This document shows positions 1 to 5,324 of a DNA stretch of 5,651 bases, piece after piece. The DNA comes from Porticoccaceae bacterium. Lineage in GTDB: Bacteria > Pseudomonadota > Gammaproteobacteria > Pseudomonadales > Porticoccaceae. The stretch is taken from NCBI GenBank assembly GCA_002710745.1, contig PALW01000043.1, forward strand, positions 4,435 to 10,085, given 5' to 3'. The stretch's first letter is position 1, and each line of letters opens with the position of its first letter. The notes below the pieces were generated by a model. The model was not told where the DNA came from and searched no databases. It saw only the letters and a program-made list of their open reading frames with translations. The translations under genes and the position numbers were made by a program.

Positions 1-205
1 CCACATAGAATGGCAAGTTATATCCGAAAATATTTTTGATTTAACGTCTGATTTTAATAAGAAGATCTACGTCTACTGCAGAAGTGGCAACCGATCTGGA
101 AAAGCAAAAAACATGCTGAACGCACTTGGCTTTGATAATGTAATAAACGCTGGTGGAAAAGAAGAGGCAGAGAGTCTCATCAAGTCTCTTAATTATAGTA
201 AGTGA
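1..205 (+). CDS. Rhodanese-like sulfurtransferase, PspE type (5' end missing)
   Basis: This is the C-terminal 67 residues of a rhodanese-domain protein, read in the frame starting at base 2; the start lies outside the window. The visible part contains the active-site loop C-R-S-G-N-R-S-G (about bases 77-100), preceded by the beta-strand K-I-Y-V-Y. The cysteine at visible residue 26 would carry the persulfide. It is followed by a helix (K-A-K-N-M-L) and the typical ending G-F-D-N-V-I-N-A-G-G. Single-domain rhodaneses of the PspE/GlpE group end in this way and move sulfane sulfur from thiosulfate or persulfides to an acceptor such as cyanide or a thiol. Cell location cannot be judged because any signal peptide is missing. 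The gene converges on the cystathionine gamma-lyase gene with a 17-base gap, so it is not in that operon but shares its sulfur theme. The family call is firm; the physiological substrate is unknown. Confidence 0.9.
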   Translation, partial: HIEWQVISENIFDLTSDFNKKIYVYCRSGNRSGKAKNMLNALGFDNVINAGGKEEAESLIKSLNYSK

Positions 206-222
206 AGTTAACCTAAAATCCT

Positions 223-1407
223 CTATTTTTGACTAATGCAGCTTAGCGCTTGTTCCAAATCCAGCTGCAAATCTTCATAAGTTTCAATGCCTACAGAAAA
301 TCTTACTAAACCATCCACTATTCCAATTTCATCTCTAACCTCTTTTGGCACTGACGCGTGAGTCATAATTGCTGGATGTTCAATTAAGCTCTCAACGCCT
401 CCTAAGCTCTCAGCTAGAGAAAAAACTTTGGTGTTTTCCAAAAATTTTTGTGATGCAGGAAGACCTCCTTTTAATATAGCGGTAATCATCCCACCAAATC
501 TATGCATTTGCCTTTTGGCAATGTCATATTGCGGATGAGAGACTAAACCCGGATAGATTACCTTTTCTATCGAAGGATGATTATCCAAATATTGTGCTAA
601 TCTCGAAGCATTATCACAGTGTTTCTCCATCCTGACTGCTAATGTCTTTAAGCTTCGAAGCAATAGAAAACTATCGAAAGGACTTAATATCCCTCCAACT
701 GAATTCGATAGATAAAATAGTTGATCCGCTAAATCTTCTCTGTGCTTTGCGCATACTGTCACTCCTCCAACAACATCTGAATGCCCATTCAAATATTTTG
801 TTGCAGAGTGGACAACAATATCAATACCAAAATCTAATGGTTTTTGAATAAATGGAGAGCAAAACGTGTTGTCACAGACGCTAATAATATTATTGGCTTT
901 TGCAAATTTAGCAATTTCTGCAAGATCGACTAACTTTAATAATGGATTGGTTGGACTTTCTACCCAAATCATTTTGGTATTTGGTTGAACAGCATCCTCT
1001 AGTTTATTTAAATCACTTAAATCTATGAAACTAAAATCAAGACCTGCCGATCTTTTTCTCACATTCTCAAACAGCCTGTAAGTCCCTCCGTAAAGATCAT
1101 CCATAGCAATAACATGATCGCCAGAATTTAAAATTTCCAAAACTGTGCCTATAGCGGCCATTCCTGATGCAAAGGCATAACCCTTCGAACCATTTTCCAA
1201 CGAAGTAATACACTCTTCCAGAGCTTTTCGTGTCGGATTGTGACTTCTCGAGTATTCATAACCTTGATGGACACCAGGACTCTCCTGCACATATGTTGAG
1301 GTGGCATATATCGGAGTCATTATTGCTCCATTATTTGGGTCAGGGACTTGTCCTGCGTGGATAGCTTTAGTTTCAAATCCACTATTTTTCGAAATCTTCG
1401 ACATCAT
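223..1407 (-). CDS. Cystathionine gamma-lyase (trans-sulfuration PLP enzyme)
   Basis: This is a full-length 394-residue cytoplasmic PLP enzyme of the Cys/Met metabolism family. It is expected to cleave cystathionine to cysteine, 2-oxobutyrate and ammonia. Visible landmarks are Y-S-R-S-H-N-P-T-R (52-60, binds the cofactor phosphate across the dimer), S-G-M-A-A (81-85), D179 facing the pyridine nitrogen, and the cofactor lysine K204 in S-A-T-K-Y-L-N-G-H-S-D. The C-terminal S-L-G-G-V-E-S-L (334-341) followed by P-A-I-M-T-H-A-S closely resembles eukaryotic and bacterial gamma-lyases. It begins 6 bases after the cystathionine beta-synthase stop, so the two form a reverse transsulfuration operon. 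The start is ambiguous: two ATG codons are adjacent, and the A-A-G-G ribosome site overlapping the upstream TAA is 4 bases from the first but 7 from the second (1404), which may be preferred. Cystathionine gamma-synthase (MetB) and beta-lyase are close relatives and cannot be fully excluded, but the partner gene favours gamma-lyase. Confidence 0.9.
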   Translation of the reverse strand: MMSKISKNSGFETKAIHAGQVPDPNNGAIMTPIYATSTYVQESPGVHQGYEYSRSHNPTRKALEECITSLENGSKGYAFASGMAAIGTVLEILNSGDHVIAMDDLYGGTYRLFENVRKRSAGLDFSFIDLSDLNKLEDAVQPNTKMIWVESPTNPLLKLVDLAEIAKFAKANNIISVCDNTFCSPFIQKPLDFGIDIVVHSATKYLNGHSDVVGGVTVCAKHREDLADQLFYLSNSVGGILSPFDSFLLLRSLKTLAVRMEKHCDNASRLAQYLDNHPSIEKVIYPGLVSHPQYDIAKRQMHRFGGMITAILKGGLPASQKFLENTKVFSLAESLGGVESLIEHPAIMTHASVPKEVRDEIGIVDGLVRFSVGIETYEDLQLDLEQALSCISQK

Positions 1408-1411
1408 AAAA

Positions 1412-1416
1412 CCTTA
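1412..1416 (-). promoter_or_regulatory. Ribosome binding site overlapping the upstream stop codon
   Basis: On the minus strand the sequence TAAGG combines the TAA stop of cystathionine beta-synthase with an AAGG Shine-Dalgarno core. It lies 4 bases before the first and 7 bases before the second of two tandem ATG codons of the gamma-lyase gene. The spacing argues for the second ATG, and the overlap suggests translational coupling of the two enzymes. Confidence 0.6.
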
Positions 1417-2793
1417 AGCATGTTGATCAACTTTTGTACGATAATGATTTATTAAATCGACTTTTGTTACAAAGCCTACAAATTTGTCACCATCATATAT
1501 GATTGCAACTTTGCCTTGCGTCAAGACTTCAATTAACTCATCTTCAGATGCACCTATCTGTAGAGTATCTAAGTCAGTAACCATAAAATCGGAGACTGGT
1601 TTTTTAAAAGACGTCCTATCATTTTTAACACTAAATAATAAATCTTCCTCATCGATTACACCCACCAAATCTTTTTGCTCCAAAACTGGGATCTGAGAAA
1701 TATCGGATGCTCGCATTCTGTTATATGCAGTCATGAGGGTATCGCTTGGCTGGACATAAATCATATCTCCCTCATCTGCTCTCCGATTTACCAAATCTGA
1801 TAGATCACCCCTTTCACTCACATCAAGCAAATCATTATCTTGCAACCATGATTTATTGAATGCTTTTGATAAATATTTATTTCCAGTATCACATATGAAG
1901 GTTACAACTTTCTTCTTCGTAGTCTGCTTTTGGCACCATTTTACAGCGCCCGCAACTAAAGTACCTGTAGAGGAACCACCCAGAATACCCTCCTCTCGAA
2001 CTAAAATTTGCAGAGTTTGAAAAGCTTCCTTATCCGAGACCACGACGGCATCATCCAGAAGGTCTACATTTAGATTGTCAGGAATAAAATCTTCACCCAC
2101 CCCTTCAACTAACCAAGATCCACCGTCATATGAAAACTCACCTTTTATCACTGCATCTGCAACAATTGAGCCTTCTGGATCTGCAGCAACCATTTGTATT
2201 TTCGGGTCTTTCTGTCTGAAAAATTCTGCCATCCCTGTCAGAGTCCCTCCCGATCCTACACCAGCAACTACAGCATCCAGATCTCCTGACATTTGCTCAT
2301 AAATCTCAGGTCCTGTTGTTGTTCTGTGGATCATTGGATTTGCCGGGTTACTGAATTGGTTCGCTAGAAAACTTCCAGGGGTTTCAGCAACTACTTTTCT
2401 TGCAACATTGTGATAATACTCGGGGTGACTCTCCGGGACATCAGAGCGAGTCAAAATAATTTCGGCTCCCAAACCCTCGAGGTGCAGTATTTTTTCCCTA
2501 CTCATTTTATCAGGTATCACTAAAATAATTTTATATCCTTTCAATGCCGCAACAAGTGCTAGTCCAATTCCAGTATTTCCTGCAGTCGCTTCAACTATCG
2601 TTCCGCCTGGTTTTAACTCACCCGATTTTTCAGCATCTTCTATAATTGCAAGACCAACTCGATCTTTGATTGATCCACCGGGATTTTGAGATTCTAATTT
2701 GACAAAAAGTTCACATGGACCAACGTCAAAGCAATTTAACTTCAACATAGGAGTGTTCCCAATTAATGAAAGAAGGGATGAATTTATTTCCAT
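1414..2793 (-). CDS. Cystathionine beta-synthase with C-terminal CBS-domain pair
   Basis: This 459-residue fold-type II PLP enzyme condenses serine and homocysteine to cystathionine, the first step of reverse transsulfuration. The catalytic core covers about residues 1-320. It shows I-G-N-T-P (11-15), the cofactor lysine K43 in P-G-G-S-I-K-D-R, the substrate loop T-A-G-N-T-G (70-75), the phosphate loop G-V-G-S-G-G-T (178-184) and V-E-G-V-G-E-D-F-I-P (229-238). The last of these is characteristic of cystathionine beta-synthase rather than cysteine synthase. E-E-G-I-L-G-G-S-S (267-275) is also typical. Residues about 340-455 form two CBS repeats, a regulatory Bateman module that binds S-adenosylmethionine in animal homologues; whether it does so here is not shown. 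The N-terminal haem-binding extension of the human enzyme is absent. The ATG is the only reasonable start, although the nearest AAGGA lies about 14 bases upstream, which is long. It is the first gene of the operon with cystathionine gamma-lyase. Confidence 0.93.
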   Translation of the reverse strand: MEINSSLLSLIGNTPMLKLNCFDVGPCELFVKLESQNPGGSIKDRVGLAIIEDAEKSGELKPGGTIVEATAGNTGIGLALVAALKGYKIILVIPDKMSREKILHLEGLGAEIILTRSDVPESHPEYYHNVARKVVAETPGSFLANQFSNPANPMIHRTTTGPEIYEQMSGDLDAVVAGVGSGGTLTGMAEFFRQKDPKIQMVAADPEGSIVADAVIKGEFSYDGGSWLVEGVGEDFIPDNLNVDLLDDAVVVSDKEAFQTLQILVREEGILGGSSTGTLVAGAVKWCQKQTTKKKVVTFICDTGNKYLSKAFNKSWLQDNDLLDVSERGDLSDLVNRRADEGDMIYVQPSDTLMTAYNRMRASDISQIPVLEQKDLVGVIDEEDLLFSVKNDRTSFKKPVSDFMVTDLDTLQIGASEDELIEVLTQGKVAIIYDGDKFVGFVTKVDLINHYRTKVDQHA

Positions 2794-2936
2794 ATTATTA
2801 AATATTTTCCTTAAAAATTAGCTGTAAGTAATTTTTTGTTAAAAGAACTGATTTGGCGTAAGTATACTCTGAAACGCACCGATAATCTGATAGTATTGTG
2901 GTTTTATTTGTATCTGGTCTCTAAGGTTAAATTTAT
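2794..2936. promoter_or_regulatory. Divergent intergenic region between cystathionine beta-synthase and DUF1244 genes
   Basis: This 143-base AT-rich gap must hold the promoters for both the minus-strand transsulfuration operon and the plus-strand DUF1244 gene. The best -10-like element is the palindromic AGTATACT at 2861-2868, which reads TATACT on both strands. Neither strand has a convincing -35 hexamer at 16-18 bases. For DUF1244, a TAAGGT ribosome site (2922-2927) stands 9 bases before the ATG. For the synthase, AAGGA is visible on the minus strand about 14 bases before the ATG. No operator, riboswitch or long hairpin could be recognised. Confidence 0.4.
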
Positions 2937-3191
2937 ATGAACAAAGAAACAAGAACAGAAATAGAGGCAGCAGTTTTTAGACGGCTTTTGAATCATTTAG
3001 ATCAACGAAAAGATGTACAGAATATCGATTTGATGAACCTTGCGGGGTTCTGCCGAAATTGCCTGAGCAAATGGTATGTCAACGAATGCGAAAACCAAGG
3101 CGAGGACGTCTCATATGACGAGGCGAGAGAGTTGGTGTACCGGATGCCTTATATTGAGTGGAAGACAAAATATCAAACTCCAATCTCGTAG
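2937..3191 (+). CDS. DUF1244 family small conserved protein
   Basis: This 84-residue soluble protein has the hallmarks of the DUF1244 family (Pfam PF06844), found mainly in Proteobacteria. The conserved block D-V-Q-N-I-D-L-M-N-L-A-G-F-C-R-N-C (26-42) is followed by L-S-K-W-Y, and the C-terminal block is A-R-E-L-V-Y-R-M-P-Y-I-E-W-K. Two cysteines form a C-R-N-C pair (C39 and C42), with a third at C51. This could bind metal or be redox active, but that is inference. The length matches the family's usual size (roughly 80-110 residues), and no signal peptide or membrane segment is present. The start is supported by a TAAGGT site 9 bases upstream. It appears to be a single-gene unit, divergent from the transsulfuration operon and convergent with the CIA30 gene. 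The function of the family is not known to me. Confidence 0.92.
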   Translation: MNKETRTEIEAAVFRRLLNHLDQRKDVQNIDLMNLAGFCRNCLSKWYVNECENQGEDVSYDEARELVYRMPYIEWKTKYQTPIS

Positions 3192-3199
3192 TTGTAAAA

Positions 3200-3220
3200 A
3201 TTGTAAACTCAGTTTGCAAT
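3200..3220 (-). terminator. Weak hairpin plus T-run after the CIA30 gene
   Basis: An inverted repeat of two 9-base arms with a 3-base loop lies in the 34-base convergent gap, 5 bases after the CIA30 stop. On the minus strand the arms are ATTGCAAAC and GTTTACAAT, with one A-C mismatch, and the second arm runs directly into a TTTTT tract, the layout of an intrinsic terminator. The stem is AT-rich and so would be weak. On the plus strand the odd pair becomes a G-U wobble, but no T-run follows, so it would mainly serve the minus-strand transcript. Confidence 0.45.
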
Positions 3221-3225
3221 GAGAC

Positions 3226-3798
3226 CTAAAGATAGAATCCAATCTCGGTAACCTGAATATCTGCAACGTGGTCACGGCCATACGCCACAACCCCAAGACT
3301 TCTTATTGATTTTGGGTTTACACCCTTACCCAACCATGATCCCGAGGGTTTAAAAGAATCTAATGGAAGAAAAATCTCTGTCCATTCATTGCTTGTCGAA
3401 AAAGCACTTTGATAATACTGCCAAGGCAACATCGTCCCGCGAGTCCTGAGATGAACAAAATATTTTTCCCCGTTTCCTCTAACTTTTAAATATACACCCT
3501 CAATATTTTTATCAAGTTTCTCATTAAGAGTGCTTCTAAACTGGATGAAACCACCATTATTTTCTGTGCTGACAGTACCAGTCATCTTTGCATAAACTTG
3601 AGTGCCATCATCCTCTAATACAACGTCACCAGTAGAGATACCTCCCATCACACTATCTGCTACGAAGTTCCAATCAACTTTAGGGCTCGGGCTAAAATCA
3701 TCAAGCATTATGAGTTCTTTTGATAGGACCAATGATGAGTACCCCAAAGAAAATGAAATTACAAATGACAATAATGACTTACTTTTACGAGTTTGCAC
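3226..3798 (-). CDS. Exported CIA30-family (galactose-binding-like fold) protein
   Basis: This 190-residue protein belongs to the CIA30 family, named after a mitochondrial complex I assembly factor. In bacteria the domain occurs in proteins of unsettled function. The N-terminus (K-S-K-S, then a hydrophobic stretch to about residue 25) looks like a Sec signal peptide, with a possible cut after V-L-S (24-26). This predicts a periplasmic protein, unlike the mitochondrial matrix factor. The mature part carries the family signature W-N-F-V-A-D-S-V-M-G-G-I-S-T-G (43-57), G-G-F-I-Q-F-R (82-88), and the strands V-Y-L-K-V-R-G-N-G and Y-F-V-H-L-R-T-R. It ends with S-L-G-V-V-A-Y-G (167-174). The start is GTG, chosen because GAGGTGA lies 7 bases upstream as a very good ribosome site. 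That site contains the stop codon of the preceding DUF2805 gene, so the two are translationally coupled. A direct complex I role is unlikely if the signal peptide is real. Confidence 0.87.
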   Translation of the reverse strand: MQTRKSKSLLSFVISFSLGYSSLVLSKELIMLDDFSPSPKVDWNFVADSVMGGISTGDVVLEDDGTQVYAKMTGTVSTENNGGFIQFRSTLNEKLDKNIEGVYLKVRGNGEKYFVHLRTRGTMLPWQYYQSAFSTSNEWTEIFLPLDSFKPSGSWLGKGVNPKSIRSLGVVAYGRDHVADIQVTEIGFYL

Positions 3799-3802
3799 AA
3801 TT

Positions 3803-3810
3803 TCACCTCT
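3803..3810 (-). promoter_or_regulatory. Strong Shine-Dalgarno containing the upstream stop codon
   Basis: The minus-strand sequence AGAGGTGA matches the 16S anti-Shine-Dalgarno over seven consecutive bases (GAGGTGA). It ends 4 bases before the GTG start of the CIA30 gene, with the GAGG core 7 bases away. Its last three bases, TGA, are the stop codon of the DUF2805 gene. It decides the GTG start and couples translation of the pair. Confidence 0.75.
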
Positions 3811-4078
3811 GCTTGTATTGAGTCGGGCAATATGCCCTGTTTACACTCTTATCCCTTAGAGAAAAATGTTTTGTTTTTCTCCCCGCTACTCTCTCCCGCC
3901 AAAGTTTGAACGATGATTTCTTTAAAGAGTTCTGCATTACCTTAATAACCTCGCCCTCAGAGAGACCGAATTCATAAGAAATCGCCTCAAAAGGCGTACG
4001 ATCTTCCCAAGCCATTTCAATAATTCTAGATAAATCACATTGTGACACTGTCAACTTCCGCATGATAATCATATTCAT
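3803..4078 (-). CDS. DUF2805 / TIGR03643 family small protein
   Basis: This small basic protein of up to 91 residues carries the DUF2805/TIGR03643 signature. The key blocks are I-I-E-M-A-W-E-D-R-T-P-F-E-A-I (19-33), F-G-L-S-E-G-E-V-I (37-45), and S-S-F-K-L-W-R-E-R-V-A-G-R-K-T-K-H (55-71). The predicted helices with a G-L-S-E-x-E-V turn resemble a helix-turn-helix, so nucleic-acid binding is possible but unproven. The start is uncertain. ATG codons at residues 1, 3 and 6 (minus-strand bases 4078, 4072 and 4063) all lack a convincing ribosome site, and family members usually begin shortly before the conserved block, so residue 6 is plausible. It is first in a two-gene unit with the exported CIA30 protein, whose GTG lies 4 bases beyond its stop. 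The family's function is unknown to me. Confidence 0.9.
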   Translation of the reverse strand: MNMIIMRKLTVSQCDLSRIIEMAWEDRTPFEAISYEFGLSEGEVIKVMQNSLKKSSFKLWRERVAGRKTKHFSLRDKSVNRAYCPTQYKQR

Positions 4079-4129
4079 TAAAATCTTATTGGATTATAGT
4101 ACGTCTAACGAATTTACTTGTATCAAAAT
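4079..4129. promoter_or_regulatory. Short divergent promoter region for DUF2805-CIA30 and hydrolase-alkB units
   Basis: About 51 bases separate the two divergent units. On the minus strand a perfect TATAAT occurs at 4098-4093, predicting a transcript start near 4086, only about 8 bases before the first DUF2805 ATG. No good -35 is seen at 17 bases; TTGATA lies 22 bases upstream of it. On the plus strand the overlapping TATAGT (4095-4100) is the only -10-like element noticed, with a poor -35. Neither gene has a clear Shine-Dalgarno. Confidence 0.4.
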
Positions 4130-5323
4130 ATGTCTCACCACAGAAGAAGTGAAACTAAACATAATCATCGCAGACTAAATGGTTTAGATATCTTTAAGGC
4201 ATTCGCTCTAATTATTATTTGCTCTTTTCTGGCCTCTTGTGGCGGTGGAGGTGGCGGTGAAAATGGTTCATCAACAATTACGATTCCACCAAACCCTCCA
4301 GAGCCTGCAATCGGCACAAACACATACCCCGGAATATCTTGGGAGGTTCGCGATCCTCAGGATGCAGGTGTCTCAGTTACTGGCATAAATGAAGCTCTAG
4401 ACTATGCCTTTCGGACTAACAAAAATACTCAAGGAGTAGTGATAATTAGGCACGGCGTTATCATCGGTGAGAGGTATGCGGATGATAAATCCGATAGTAG
4501 CTTAGCCACCAGTTGGTCGACAGGAAAATCATTCGCGAGTGCTCTAATCGGAATAGCTTTGGACAAAGGATATATTGCTTCGATAGATGAGCCTGCACAC
4601 AATTATCTTCCAGAATGGGTTGGAACAGGAAAATCAGAAGTAACTATTCGGTCTATTTTAGAGATGCGTTCAGGTCTTGGTGTGGGGTCTGGCGGTGATG
4701 CGAATATCTATTCTGGTGGCATAAATGGTGATCAACTTGCTTTCGCCCTCAACCGAAATTTGCAATCGACTCCTCGTACACAAAATTGGTCATATTCAAA
4801 TGCTGACTCTATGCTTATGGATGGAATTATTGAGCAATCTACTGGTCAAAGTGTACTTGATTTTGCTGACAGGGAGCTTTTTTCAAAGATTGACATGCAA
4901 GCAGACTGGTGGACAGATGAGTTAGGGCATGCAATGACCTACTGCTGTATTGACACTACCACACGAGATTTTGCACGATTTGGTCTTTTATTTGCTCGAA
5001 AAGGAAAATGGCGTGATGAGCAATTGATCTCTGAAAGCTGGGTAGCGGAATCTACCCAAGTACCTAACGGAACAAATAATCAAGCGTATGCTCTGCAATG
5101 GTGGGTCAATCAGAACGATGGATATTTTTATGCTGCAGGTCTTCATACAAATAACATATATGTTTTTCCACAACTTGACCTGGTTGTCGTGAGAAATAGT
5201 GACTATGCGAAAATTGGTTCAAGTTCTATTAGAACTGGCAATAATTATCACTCGACAACTCCCCCTTTAAGTTGGTCTAATTCATCTTTTCTACAACCGA
5301 TTGTGAACGCTATAGAAAACTGA
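4130..5323 (+). CDS. Lipoprotein serine hydrolase, class C beta-lactamase/esterase family
   Basis: This 397-residue protein of the beta-lactamase/esterase superfamily (COG1680-like) is expected to be a membrane-anchored serine hydrolase. After a long basic start, a hydrophobic segment (about 21-34) ends in the lipobox L-A-S-C, so C37 (codon at 4238) would be lipidated. The next residue is glycine, not aspartate, which favours the outer membrane. Six glycines and a proline-rich linker follow. The catalytic domain (about 67-397) shows S-x-x-K as S130-T-G-K133 and Y-x-N as Y222-S-N224. A conserved stretch T-T-R-D-F-A-R-F-G-L-L-F lies at 277-288. The usual third motif (KTG, HxG or GxGG) is replaced by G-L-H-T-N-N (337-342). 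A vicinal cysteine pair is at 272-273. The ATG was chosen over an in-frame TTG four codons upstream; neither has a clear ribosome site. alkB starts one base after its stop, implying co-transcription. The substrate is unknown: esterase, amidase or peptidase activity is more likely than drug resistance. Confidence 0.88.
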   Translation: MSHHRRSETKHNHRRLNGLDIFKAFALIIICSFLASCGGGGGGENGSSTITIPPNPPEPAIGTNTYPGISWEVRDPQDAGVSVTGINEALDYAFRTNKNTQGVVIIRHGVIIGERYADDKSDSSLATSWSTGKSFASALIGIALDKGYIASIDEPAHNYLPEWVGTGKSEVTIRSILEMRSGLGVGSGGDANIYSGGINGDQLAFALNRNLQSTPRTQNWSYSNADSMLMDGIIEQSTGQSVLDFADRELFSKIDMQADWWTDELGHAMTYCCIDTTTRDFARFGLLFARKGKWRDEQLISESWVAESTQVPNGTNNQAYALQWWVNQNDGYFYAAGLHTNNIYVFPQLDLVVVRNSDYAKIGSSSIRTGNNYHSTTPPLSWSNSSFLQPIVNAIEN

Positions 5324-5324
5324 G

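Noticed and set aside
206..222. Possible bidirectional terminator between the rhodanese and gamma-lyase genes
   Set aside because: The 17-base gap holds only the short palindrome GTTAAC; no stable stem with a T-run could be drawn on either strand.
642..851. Plus-strand open frame of 69 codons inside the gamma-lyase gene
   Set aside because: It is antisense to a clear PLP enzyme gene, has no recognisable domain and no ribosome site; it is a shadow of the real gene.
1484..1696. Plus-strand open frame of 70 codons inside the cystathionine beta-synthase gene
   Set aside because: It is antisense to the CBS-domain region, with low-complexity serine-rich translation and no family likeness.
2075..2302. 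Plus-strand open frame of 75 codons inside the cystathionine beta-synthase gene
   Set aside because: It is antisense to the catalytic core; its Ser/Pro/Thr-rich composition is typical of a shadow frame.
3111..3296. Minus-strand open frame of 61 codons across the convergent gap
   Set aside because: It overlaps the ends of both the DUF1244 and CIA30 genes and shows no coding likeness.
3602..3859. Plus-strand open frame of 85 codons
   Set aside because: It is antisense to the CIA30 and DUF2805 genes, which both have strong family signatures.
4725..5173. Two open frames within the serine hydrolase gene (plus 4725-4925, minus 4988-5173)
   Set aside because: Both lie inside a gene with intact S-x-x-K and Y-x-N motifs and have no supporting features.
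4130..5323. Antibiotic-resistance beta-lactamase
   Set aside because: The fold family is shared, but the altered third motif, the lipoprotein anchor and the alkB context point to a general hydrolase instead of a resistance enzyme.
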